From: Asterias rubens
Taxonomy: Eukaryota; Echinodermata; Asteroidea; Forcipulatida; Asteriidae
Reading direction: 5' to 3'
Assembly (NCBI RefSeq): GCF_902459465.1
Contig: NW_022985717.1
Location: 1-64,000 of the forward strand
DNA: 64,000 nucleotides
The notes under the pieces were generated by a model. It worked only from the letters and a program-made list of their open reading frames with translations, made no database searches and was not told where the DNA came from. Each line of letters begins with the position of its first letter. The first letter of the stretch is position 1. Below are positions 11,601-18,734 of the stretch, piece after piece. The translations under genes were made by a program, and so were the position numbers.

Positions 11601-14600
11601 TGCTTTGGAATGGTTCATGTGATTGATACTTGCAGGTTCTAAAATTTGAACGAGAGCATTTTTTTCCATGAAGCTAATTAAATAAAGCACAAAGAGGCAT
11701 TGGAAGCACATACAATGACATACTCAAGACGTCGTGCAACCCGCTTCAGCGTTTCATTGTCTGAACATGCGCTCTCTTTGCAAGCCGCAAGAACTCGCTG
11801 CTTGGACAGAAGCTTTATCCACACTGCCGTCCCCCTATGGAACAGTCTTCCTGTCTCTGTTGTTGGCAACATTACTGAGGAAGGGATTCAGTCATTTAAA
11901 TGCAGTGTGCATGGACACCTCCTTCTTACATAATTCAGTGTTTCCTTGATACCATATATCTTTGTTTTTCTGTTATTCTTTTCTGGTAAATCTGAGCTGC
12001 AGTGAACCATTTGATTAGCCCATCAGAGTTCTTCTTTTAAGATCCTTCAGTCTGATTTAAATTTCATTCTGTTCATTGACCATGTCAATGTCTGTTGGGC
12101 TATTGTTCACATTTGCTCCTTATATAAAATAATTTTTTTATTTTATTATATCGGTGATAGCTCTAACTGTCCAAGTAATTTTTATTTTTTTATTTTTTTA
12201 TATCAGGAGCAAATGTTAACAATAGCCCAACAGACATTGACACTGTCAATGAACAGAATGAAATTTAAATCAGACTGAAGGATATTAAAGGAAAAACTCT
12301 GATGGGCTAATCAAATGGTTCACTGCAGCTCAGATTTACCAGAAAAGAATAACAGAAAAACAAAGATATATGGTTTCAAGGAAACACTGAATTATGTAAG
12401 AAGGAGGTGTCCATGCACACTGCATTTAAGAGACTGAATCCCTTCCTCAGTAATTGGAGATGCATATCGTGGGAGGATCAAATTACTTTGAGGGGAAGTA
12501 GAGGCCATCGTGTTAAATGATACACTCTACACCATAGATCTTTATTTTCAATATGATGATCTATTCAGTGTATTTTAGCAACGGTTAGACTTCTAAGATA
12601 GCTAGGATTCAATCACTGAAAAACCCCAATTCTGGAAAAGCGAGGAAAAGTATTTGAATTTCACATTTTTAGAATCTGTTGGAATATATGTATTTGTTTA
12701 TTTTATAAAACAACATTAAAAAGAATGTGCAATATGGCAACCGATACTGAATTGCACTGGTACAATACAATTTCTTTAAACGTAGCTTAAAGACAATGGA
12801 AACTATTGGTAATTGTCAAAGACCAGTCTTCTCACTTGCTGTATCTCAACATATGCATAAAATAACAAACCTGTGAAAATTTGAGCTCAATCGGTCATCG
12901 AAGTTGCGAGATAATGAAAGAAAAAACAACCTTGTCACACGAGGTTGTACGCTTTCAAATGCTTGATTTTGAGACCTCAAATTCTAAATCTGAGGGCTCA
13001 AAATCAAATTCGTGGAAAATTACTTCTTTCCCGAAAACTTTACTTCAGAGGAAGCCGTTTCTCACAATGTTTTATACTATAGTATCAACAGCTCCCCATT
13101 ACTCGTTAACAAGTAAGGTTTTATGCTAATATATTATTTTCGCAATTATCAATAGTGTCCACTGCCTTTAAAGGTTAAATAACAATTATAATAGTCGGTT
13201 TTTATATAGTGCTTTTTACACCTAAAGGGTACCTCAAAGAGCTTTAACATTATTACCCCTGGTCATTGGGCTTTAAATCATTCCTTAAACCCTCTCAGCT
13301 CCCTGGGGAGAAACAGCCCATGCTGCCAAATATATAACGCACTAAGCTAATCAATCACAAGAACCATCTCTGCCCTCGCAGGTACCCATTCACCCCTGGG
13401 TGGTGAGAAGCTTATGGTTAAGTGTCTTGCCCAAGGACACAAGTGTCACTACGACCGGGATTCGAACCCACACTCTGCTGAACAGGAACACCAGAGCTTG
13501 AGTTTGGTACTTTATCTGTTCAACTTACAATCAACCAACACAATACCAAAACTCCAAACTCACTTCTGAAACCATTGTTAATCATTGTTAATTTTGATTT
13601 TGTTATAGAAAACCCTCCAATAAGATGTCATGGGGAGGTTGAAATTGACCCCTCAAAAGTGGACGTCGCGCGACAGGGAGCCACACCCTTTGTGGACCAG
13701 GAAGGGGAGTTATTACCAACCCAAGAGAGCCAAGAAGGTCTTGCAACTGCGTCAGGCAGTATAGACTCTAGTGAAGGTCATGGAAACTCTGAGGGAGACT
13801 CCAACAGTCATGTTGACTCCCACTCACAGGGATCAAGACAGGAAGGGGAGTTATTACCAACCCAAGAGAGCCAAGAAGGTCTTGCAACTGCGTCAGGCAG
13901 TATAGACTCTAGTGAAGGTCATGGAAACTCTGAGGGAGACTCCAACAGTCATGTTGACTCCCACTCACAGGGATCAAGACATTCTGACCCTCAGATAGCT
14001 GAATTTCAGGTAAAATCATGTTTTGTCTTTTCCACATCCTACAGCCTCACGCCATGTGTGGTCGATTTCGCTAGGCCGGCCAAGATGTTGGGCCCCGGAT
14101 GATCAAGGGCGGCCTCTAGGTCTCTTCCAGCCAGTAGCCAGTGCTAGGCCTCCCCTAGATCGATGGCGATGCCTAGAGCTTTTTTAGCTGGGATGTTGTC
14201 AGCCAGGGGAGCAACATGACCGAAGAAGGCGGAGCGGCGGCGTTGAATTAGTTGGTTGATGGGGGGCAGACATGTTCTTTGGGCGACCTCATCAGTGTTG
14301 ACGAAGTGGAATCACTGGAGGCCGAGAATCGATCGTTGACACTTCATGTAGAACAATTCTAGTCGATTGAGGTGGTATTTGAGGAGGGTCCATGTTTCTG
14401 AGCCATACAGCAAGACAGGAATGACGCAAGTCCTGTATATGTTGTACCACCTGAATTGACCATGCAAGCAGTCTTGAGGCTTGAGGAGGGGGGCTGGCAA
14501 ATGTTGGCAAAACAAGGAAATAAAGCCACATGTGTGTACAATTTTCTTAATCAACCCTTTAGCCTAGGAGTTTCCATCTTCTCATGATTTCTCTTTTCAA

Positions 14601-16925
14601 AAACAATGGTGGCTCAAATGTAAGTTTTCCTTGTGTGAGTATGCCATGAGTAAGATAAGATTTGAAGCTCAGCATGATAAAGACATGTAGCGCCTTATGC
14701 CAGGCTTCAAGGCGCTTGACACGAAATAGAAACAATATTTTAAAAAGCAACACTAAATTTAGAAACGGCAGTTAAAAAACCACAAGAAAGATAATCAAAA
14801 CTAAACAAAACCACAAGGAGCAACCATACGAAACAACTCTTGCAGGGAAAAGTGTTGGTTTTTATAGTATTGTTTTTCTGAAATATATGTGATTTGAGGC
14901 ATTGCATGGTGAGGTATCAATGTATTTGGTTTGCGGTAAAGTTTGTTCTTTAGAGAACTGTCTTGCTATATATATAAATTCTACTACAGTGGAGTAGATT
15001 TTTCGGATTTTTCAGGAGAATTTTCAGTTCTGAAAAGAAAGAAAGGCCCCAACCTCAAGGTTTAAAAAAAATAAAACACTTCTGTCGTTGATGACGCACG
15101 TCAAAATGACAATGCTTTGACGTTGTGTTTGGGAGTTTGCTTTGTTGTACCTCCATGCTGCAACAAAGCTGCTATACAAATTGGAGCTCCCAAATATGAT
15201 GTAACTGAGCTTTTCGCGAATCTTTCAGAAAAGCACTGGATAAGGGTAGATGAAATTATTGTTTTTTTAAATACAATTAAAATATTGTTATAGTCAATGA
15301 CTCGATTTCCTTATTGTTTGAAAACAGTTCAAAAATAAATATTCAGCAAAGTTCACGACTTGTTCATTTTTCGTTCAAGCAGTTCTTTAGAAATACTTGT
15401 ATGATGAGTAGGCTTTGCACTTATTTATATTACAAATTATTTTCGCAGGATGCTGAATTTGACAGTAAACTCAAACAGGCTCTCGTTGCGGCTAAAGGTA
15501 TGTGTGTTATTATTATTTTTTAGGGAGGTTTAGCTGCACGTTACCCGAGCGTGAATGTGAACGTCAGAGATTTTACCAATCTCGTACGTTAAAATTTTAT
15601 TTCTCACGTCAGTTACGTACGTGCAGACGTCATAAGTGAGCATGAAATAAGCCCAAAGTGGTGGCGTCAACTAGAAACAACACAATTTTGCTCGCATAAC
15701 GTTTAGCTAAACCTCCCTATTCAATGTAACAATGTCTTGACAATCACTTGGTTTTCATGTAGAGTTACATTTTCAATATTACAGTCTCTATGAACAAACT
15801 TGTATTTTTTTGCTTCCTTATGCTGCAGCTACCTATGTGGATTCCATGCACTGGAAAGTAATGGCCTTTCTGAACAGCATGTTGGATGAAAAACCGGAGC
15901 ATATGAAGACTTCTGACAAGTTTCACTACGGGAAGTTGGCTGAGCTTTTTCGCTTCAGCGATGACGAAATACGTCAAATGAAAAATGCTGAGGATGTTTT
16001 GATTTGGGTTGCTGCTACAAGAGAGAAACCGTTCACTGTTGCAGATCTTCTTGACAGGCTTGCACAAAGCGGAAAGTGCTATGATGTTGTAAGGAAGCTT
16101 GTGAACCAAATTGTCCCAGATTTTGAATTTGACGGAAATCTTGAACAGGCTCGTTTTGCGACTGAAGGTATGTTCATGTTGTTGTTATATTTTCTGGTTG
16201 TAAACAATGGCTTGATAATACTTAGTTTTAATTAGGTGTTATTAAACTTTAATATTAATGTGTAACATTATGTATAAACAAGCTCAACTTGTTGAGATGT
16301 AGAACAAAGAGAGATGTAGAACAAACAGACAATTCAACAAAGAGCCATTCCAACAGCTTTATTTCACGTACTGCATCTCTTTGGAACTCCTTGCATAGTG
16401 GATGTTTTCCCCCATCCTACAATCAAAACTGTTTTAAGGGGAATACCAATTCCTGCCTCCAGCTCTCCTGAGTTATTTTCATGTTTAATCATTTTCTTCT
16501 TGTTGACCCTTACCTAGAGTGGCTTTTACTTTTTAGCCTTGTTTTGGGCGAACTTGCATAAAAAAAAGAATATAAAAAAAAATGTATTTATTTGCTTTCT
16601 GAATTATCCTGATGCTGTAGATATCGAGTTGGCGTCCATGCACCGAGATGATATAGACTTGCTGAACCATAAGTTGCATGAAAGACCTGAGATTGTGGAT
16701 AATTCTAAGAGGTTTCACTATGGCAAGATGGCTGAGCTTTTTGGCTTCAGGGGTGATGAAATACGTCACATGACAACTGCTGAGGATGTTTTTGATAAAG
16801 TTGCTGCTACAAGAAAGGCACAATTCACCGTTGCAGATCTTCTTGACAAGCTTGCACAAAGCGGAAAATGCTATGATGTTGTTAGGGAGCTTGTGGACCA
16901 AATTCTTAAAAGGCAATTAGAATAA
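5539..16925 (+). CDS. TNF-receptor superfamily protein, EDAR/p75NTR-like, with two tandem death domains (gene B, spliced)
   Basis: Spliced gene with exons 5539-5655, 6474-6649, 8389-8783, 9803-9916, 10909-10974, 13609-14009, 15449-15497, 15829-16167 and 16621-16925. The phases match at every junction and sum to 653 residues before TAA 16923-16925; a signal-peptide exon must be added upstream (candidate 2674-2725). Domain order: three cysteine-rich TNFR repeats, a Thr-rich stalk, one membrane helix (about 8563-8645), a long acidic Ser/Glu-rich cytoplasmic linker, then two death domains. Family knowledge: such receptors bind TNF-like ligands and recruit death-domain adaptors to NF-kB, JNK or apoptosis. 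EDAR and NGFR carry one death domain, so the tandem pair is unusual. It is flanked by paralogues A and C in the same orientation. Assignment to EDAR rather than NGFR is an inference from death-domain spacing. Confidence 0.85.
5805..5968 (-). mobile_element. tRNA-derived SINE in gene B intron
   Basis: Read on the minus strand, the right end gives gggctagatagctcatttgg followed by tagagtgccggcatattaat, a tRNA-like A-box region. A longer unrelated body shared with 5248-5345 follows. Related tRNA-like segments occur at 10083-10215, 10305-10480 and 42140-42300. Confidence 0.65.
6009..6170. mobile_element. Palindromic 'TTAGGACTAGTCCTAA' MITE copy
   Basis: ggtttcaccaaactcttcct at the left faces aagttaggaagagttactcg and cgtttcgtaaaatcgg at the right, with inner inverted segments around aacttaagatt and taagattaatcctaag. 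Other copies are at 6679-7152, 17400-17525, 24700-24856 and 37180-37315, with a split one around 11000-11505. Confidence 0.65.
6254..6432. mobile_element. Dispersed short repeat ('AGGGCACCAAGGCAATG' family)
   Basis: It contains agcatttcaagggcaccaag and gcaatcgcctttgttgcctc. The same sequence recurs in the opposite orientation at 36690-36850 and 40780-40925. It is non-coding; the class is not recognised. Confidence 0.6.
6474..6649 (+). CDS. Gene B exon: second cysteine-rich domain
   Basis: It encodes ICGKGQGLTAVCRVCSDGRF, a CRSCRICSNTMEDAVPC segment and RKCGQCKCG. The CxxCxxC and PCTATTDRKC arrangement is a TNFR repeat closest in form to p75NTR and EDAR. It enters in phase 0 and leaves in phase 2, so the last Gly is split. 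The length of 176 bases is identical to the paralogous exon of gene C at 24287-24462. Confidence 0.9.
6679..7152. mobile_element. TTAGGACTAGTCC MITE split by a nested element
   Basis: The left half (6679-6757, cgatttcaccaaactcactt onward) and right half (7075-7152, ending gaagagtttggtgaaatcg) make one palindromic element when joined. The 6758-7074 segment separates them. Confidence 0.7.
6758..7074. mobile_element. Nested non-coding DNA element with inverted ends
   Basis: The left end gtttcagacaggcgggcgct matches, inverted, the right end agcgtctgtctgaacc. The similarity extends inward over about 45 bases (agagtc..cg..accaaat). No long ORF is present. It sits inside the 6679-7152 element; target duplication could not be resolved. 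Confidence 0.6.
7160..7440 (+). mobile_element. LINE 3'-end fragment
   Basis: The tail reads gcactatgtaaagcgcattg, then agtgcgctttataagaactt and gttgtttattattgatatt, a terminal pattern of CR1-like or related LINEs with short tandem ends. Upstream is cctctccagggagctgag-type filler. No reverse-transcriptase ORF remains. Confidence 0.5.
7530..7684. mobile_element. Short dispersed repeat ending CAAGATGGCNGCAC, copy 1
   Basis: It contains aaccagactgtttcgcattc, cagcctcggtttggttgtat and atatcaagatggccgcacta. Copies at 29500-29646 and 36898-37033 share 'aaccagac...cagcctcggttt...caagatggctgcac'. The 36.9-kb copy shows the opposite end, gctgcctccatcttggtcat. Confidence 0.6.
7983..8226. mobile_element. 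Palindromic 'GGGCCAAGTTTCATGGCTCTGC' element
   Basis: The ends gggccaagtttcatggctct and agagccatgaaattgggccc are inverted. The interior contains complementary aagctcagaatc and gattgtaagcgcag segments. It is a variant of the 1639-1881 family and lies just upstream of the gene B membrane exon. Confidence 0.75.
8389..8783 (+). CDS. Gene B exon: third cysteine-rich domain, stalk and transmembrane segment
   Basis: It starts in phase 2 after tcaacag and completes Gly, then YFRYKERDDHCAKCAEE and a short CSLLC end (third TNFR repeat). A Thr/Pro-rich stalk with TTEEPITTSTTS follows, then a hydrophobic helix from DPLVIVG to VALVLC, then basic SVRRC marking the inner face. The cytoplasmic start has KPVPNKKNDCNSCPNEE. 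It leaves in phase 1 at gtaaag. Confidence 0.88.
8950..9235 (-). mobile_element. tRNA-like SINE or LINE tail in gene B intron
   Basis: It contains gggactcgaacccacacttt, which read in reverse is a tRNA T-arm-like GGGTTCGAGTCCC, preceded by a segment with cctgagctcttattgtaaag character. A related sequence is at 13200-13530. It is not a functional tRNA gene: there is no complete cloverleaf. Confidence 0.5.
9305..9692. mobile_element. TTAA-flanked palindromic MITE, 'AGGAACACGTTGCCTTGG' family, copy 1
   Basis: TTAA at 9305-9308 and 9689-9692 bound inverted ends aggaacacgttgccttgga and ccaaggcaacgtgttcct. The whole body folds back, with the centre at atgggagtcaaaa...ttgactcccat. Other copies: 20067-20398, 52959-53135 (truncated) and 59513-59911. 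Confidence 0.85.
9803..9916 (+). CDS. Gene B exon: acidic cytoplasmic linker 1
   Basis: Phase-1 in and out. It encodes EINPPEDEVNDSNGTSTEEE and then a DNTDTPPGDKPCEVTIT segment. CEVTIT echoes the CDPEVTIG end of the preceding exon, suggesting local exon duplication. No domain is recognised; low complexity. Confidence 0.75.
10083..10215 (-). mobile_element. tRNA-derived SINE fragment
   Basis: aaccaacaacctccggcact, ctaccaaccaacaagctatc and tagtcttttgttggtgatct match the tRNA-like region of the 5805-5968 and 42140-42300 copies. A second fragment of the same family follows at 10305-10480. Confidence 0.55.
10305..10480. mobile_element. tRNA-derived SINE fragments in tail-to-head arrangement
   Basis: tattcgaaccaacaacctcc at 10380 reads as a tRNA-like T-arm region on the minus strand. 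Bases 10460-10482 (gggctagatagctcagtggt) are the plus-strand A-box end of the same kind of element, so two partial copies meet here. Confidence 0.5.
10486..10845. mobile_element. TTAA-flanked element, 'AAAGCCA' family, copy 1
   Basis: TTAA at 10486-10489 and 10842-10845 enclose short inverted ends agccagttgacac and gtgtataatggct. The copy at 41441-41801 is the same along its length. The interior shares a segment with the main TTAA family (caaacctgtcataatttagg, caatcggtcatcaggagtcg). It ends 63 bases before a gene B exon. Confidence 0.75.
10909..10974 (+). CDS. Gene B exon: acidic cytoplasmic linker 2
   Basis: A 66-base phase-1/phase-1 exon encoding DQLEYEVHEEPPQNGSGSTN and TT, bounded by acaaaag and gtaaaa. 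Frame, phase symmetry and composition match the flanking linker exons. The acceptor has only a modest pyrimidine tract and lies just after a TTAA element, so inclusion may be optional. Confidence 0.6.
11047..11441. mobile_element. TTAA-flanked MITE, main family, copy 1
   Basis: TTAA at both ends (11047-11050 and 11438-11441), with aggcagcggacactaatggt at the left and ttaccaatagtgtccatggt at the right. The centre holds the family's hairpin gagacctcag..tgaggtcgcg. It splits a TTAGGACTAGTCC element whose halves are visible at about 11000-11046 and 11442-11505. Confidence 0.85.
11695..11935 (+). mobile_element. LINE reverse-transcriptase C-terminal fragment
   Basis: The frame reads a RRRATRFSVSLSEHALS segment, then RCLDRSFIHTAVPLWNSLPV and a FKCSVHGHLL end. 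SFI..AV.LWNSLP followed by FK is the recurrent end of non-LTR retrotransposon polymerase ORFs. It is the sense copy feeding into the inverted repeat 11869-12455. Confidence 0.7.
11869..12455. repeat. Large inverted repeat made of two opposed LINE 3' ends
   Basis: The left arm (about 11869-12120) and right arm (about 12205-12455) are complementary over about 250 bases with few differences; for example gagttcttcttttaagatcc faces ggatattaaaggaaaaactc. An AT-rich 84-base spacer separates them. The arms contain the end of a LINE ORF and its 3' tail. Confidence 0.85.
12456..12786. other. Gene B intron segment without recognised features
   Basis: I see only AT-rich sequence and no exon, repeat copy or regulatory signal that I can name. 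Confidence 0.5.
12787..13171. mobile_element. TTAA-flanked MITE, main family, copy 2 (opposite orientation)
   Basis: TTAA at 12787-12790 and 13168-13171. The left end is agacaatggaaactattggt followed by aattgtcaaagaccagtctt; the right end is aatagtgtccactgcct. The internal hairpin is gagacctcaaa..gagggctc. Confidence 0.85.
13200..13535. mobile_element. tRNA-like retroelement fragment in gene B intron
   Basis: It contains agtgctttttacacctaaag, tcagctccctggggagaaac, tcttgcccaaggacacaagt and cgggattcgaacccacactc. The last is a tRNA T-arm-like motif on the minus strand. The arrangement is shared with 8950-9235. Confidence 0.5.
13609..14009 (+). CDS. Gene B exon: Ser/Glu-rich linker with exact 47-residue tandem duplication
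   Basis: It enters in phase 1 after gttatag and leaves in phase 0 at cag/gtaaaa. It begins ENPPIRCHGEVEIDPSKVDV. Two identical 47-residue units follow, each starting QEGELLPTQESQEGLATASG and ending HVDSHSQGSR, then HSDPQIAEFQ. The units (13698-13838 and 13839-13979) are identical at DNA level. It is highly acidic and serine-rich, probably an unstructured phosphorylatable linker between membrane and death domains. QEGE and TQES are possible but unproven TRAF-binding-like motifs. Confidence 0.85.
13698..13979 (+). repeat. Exact 141-bp direct tandem duplication inside exon
   Basis: Bases 13698-13838 and 13839-13979 are the same at all 141 positions by direct reading. The unit length is a multiple of three, so the frame is kept and 47 residues are added. 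Confidence 0.95.
14060..14555 (-). mobile_element. LINE reverse-transcriptase C-terminal fragment, antisense in intron
   Basis: On the minus strand it encodes YRTCVIPVLLYGSETWTLLK then a LFYMKCQRSILGL segment, the usual non-LTR polymerase 'LLYG.E.W......L...H....R.ILG' block. Further on it gives a RRSAFFGHVAPLADNIP region. Stops and frame shifts show it is dead. Confidence 0.8.
14560..15448. other. Gene B intron segment
   Basis: No exon is supported. Bases 15060-15200 carry a partly inverted pair (gtttgctttgttg near 15132 and caacaaagctgctatac near 15160). The rest is AT-rich. Confidence 0.5.
15449..15497 (+). CDS. Gene B exon: short charged linker before death domains
   Basis: A 49-base exon encoding DAEFDSKLKQALVAAK, flanked by ttcgcag and gtatgt, phase 0 in and phase 1 out. 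The segment FEFDGNLEQARFATE at the end of the next exon is a clear repeat of it. Gene C has a counterpart, WEFEEKLRKAIEKTK, at 26902-26971 with the same phases. It is probably helical. Confidence 0.85.
15829..16167 (+). CDS. Gene B exon: death domain 1 plus second linker copy
   Basis: A phase-1/phase-1 exon. It encodes a death domain with FHYGKLAELFRFSDDEIRQM and TVADLLDRLAQSGKCYDVVR, then NQIVPD and the linker FEFDGNLEQARFATE. It is followed at 16621 by death domain 2. The symmetric phases permit duplication without frame change. A death domain of this type is expected to recruit EDARADD- or TRADD-like adaptors. Confidence 0.9.
16285..16550 (+). mobile_element. LINE 3'-end fragment in gene B intron
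   Basis: A degenerate ORF ends SFISRTASLWNSLHSGCFPP and NCFKGNTNS, a remnant of the LINE polymerase C-terminus. The following tail (ctcctgagttatttt, gagtggctttt, tagccttgtttt) recurs at 33960-34095, so both come from one LINE family. Confidence 0.7.
16621..16925 (+). CDS. Gene B last exon: death domain 2
   Basis: It enters in phase 1 after gctgtag and ends at TAA 16923-16925. It encodes DIELASMHRDDIDLLNHKLH, FHYGKMAELFGFRGDEIRHM and TVADLLDKLAQSGKCYDVVR, ending QILKRQLE. It is closely related to death domain 1, and the strings AELF, TVADLLD and QSGKCYDVVR are shared, indicating duplication within the gene. An AATAAA overlaps the stop (16920-16925), and another occurs at 17618-17623. Confidence 0.9.
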
Positions 16926-17399
16926 AACTAAATTATACTTGATGGGTTTATAGTTTTTGTGTTATAAAGCAGTTCTGGTACAATTTGATTGAATCCATGT
17001 CCATCCTTTGAAAATGTATTCACTTTGTACATTAAAAATGTATTCACTTTGTACGTTTTCTTATGTGACCATTGCTTAAAAAACCTTTCACTCTTTAAAG
17101 GGTCTGTAAAACTTTTTAATGACTCTGAAAATGAAAGTCAACCAAAACTGTTGTGGTATGAGGTACATTAGCGTTGAGTGGTTTAATGCATTTTGAGAAA
17201 CATTTCACTTCGAAGACGGTTACAGAAAAAATGTATGACCTTTTATCCAACAAAATAAGTGTTTATTCCGATCAGGGATTGGACATATTCAAAAACGCGA
17301 CCAAATTTTTATGGGTTAATTTTATTGTATGTATCTACATTTATATATGATTGACAAATGTGTTGGGTTTCGAAAACCAAACGTATACAGGCTGGGTTC

Positions 17400-17525
17400 A
17401 GTTTCACAAAGATGGTCCTACCTTGGGACTAGTACTATGAGTAACTAAAAACCTAAGGCTTGTCCTAATTTAGGACGAGTAACTCGAGGTAAGACTAGTC
17501 TTAACTCTTTGTTAATATCCACCCA
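17400..17525. mobile_element. TTAGGACTAGTCC palindromic MITE copy
   Basis: The left end gtttcacaaagatggtccta, inner gggactagtactatgag and right ggacgagtaactcgaggtaa followed by actctttgttaatatccacc match the family at 24700-24856. Confidence 0.6.
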
Positions 17526-18228
17526 AACATAATGCATGTTTTAATAGGAACATGAGCTGTACCTATTATGTCCCAAAGTGGGTACATAACATGGAAAGTG
17601 TTAACATGTAAATCTGAATAAATGCCAAAAGGCATCTCTCATGGTTTCCCAATTTGCTATTAAAGACAAAAGTTTTTTAATTGTTCATGTTGCTCACTTT
17701 CATTCATATTACAAAGTTAAAGTGTAAAGTTAGTTTCATGCTCCTTCGCTTCGCTCATAAGACACAAGTTTATGATGCTGATAAATGTATTGCTAATGGG
17801 GTAGCATGGGAGAGGGCCGTCGTTAGGCTGCTCTGTATGTAAACCGCCTAAATGGGCCACACCTTGTGAACCGGTCGCCCAAGCGAACCAAACTTAAATT
17901 CGATGCGACTCTTTGAATTACTTCTACATGTTTACAAAAGAGTCAAAAAAGCGTGGGCTTTTCAGAACAGCTCTTTGGAAAATGCTATCGTGTAATTATT
18001 TTATAAACTTTAATTGACTCCGTTCTTAGTTTAAGTCTGGATAACGCTCTGAAATGTTTAAAGTAATTCCTTTTTTGTATAAAACGTGACATACTTAGTT
18101 GGTATATAATTTTTGCTTGCTTTTTACAATACTTTAGGATTTTAATGCTTTTAACTGTAGTCTTTCATTGTAGGCTTTACCTAAATGTTTTACAGCGCCC
18201 TTTTAATCATGTCAATTTGTGAGGAAAT

Positions 18229-18566
18229 TTAAAGGCAGTGGACACTATTGGTAATTACCCAAAATAATTATTAGCACAAAAACTTACTTGGTAACGAGTA
18301 ATGGGGAAAGGTTGATATTATAAAACATTGTGAGAAACGGCTCCCTCTGAAGTAACGTAGTTTACGAGAAAGAAGTAATTTTCTCTAAATCAAGCATCTG
18401 AAAGTACGCAAATTCAGGTGACAAGGGTGTTTTTTCTTCCATTATTATCTTGCAACTTCCAATGGAGCTCAGATTTTCACAGGTTTGTTATTTTATGCAT
18501 ATGTTGAGATGCACTAAGTGGGAAGACTGGTCTTTGACAATTACTAATAGTGTCCACTGTCTTTTA
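18229..18566. mobile_element. TTAA-flanked MITE, main family, copy 3
   Basis: It begins TTAA then aggcagtggacactattggt and ends ttactaatagtgtccactgt. The usual central hairpin is mostly deleted (ttttctctaaatcaagcatc). The right TTAA is degenerate (TTTTACA). Confidence 0.8.
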
Positions 18567-18734
18567 CAATGTTGTAATCAAAATGTCAGCCTTTTTTAAA
18601 TTTTAGTTAGAGGAGGGAATCGCTCAATGGAACAAAAGAACATTGTAAATAATTTTCTTTTAAAAGTTTTTCTTCTTGCAGCTGGATTATGTTGCAATCA
18701 ATCAGTAGGGTATTTTAATTTTGGTTGTATCCAT

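Noticed and set aside
12881-13129. Recurrent short ORFs with peptides like 'VVCFQMLDFETSNSKSEVSK' at many sites (12.9, 39.4, 46.0, 48.5, 55.1, 58.1 kb)
   Set aside because: They are translations of the main TTAA MITE in one frame. Each copy has different shifts, and the element has no conserved start, codon bias or domain.
16923-17623. AATAAA signals after gene B as definite poly(A) sites
   Set aside because: One overlaps the stop codon and others are common in AT-rich DNA; no basis for choosing.
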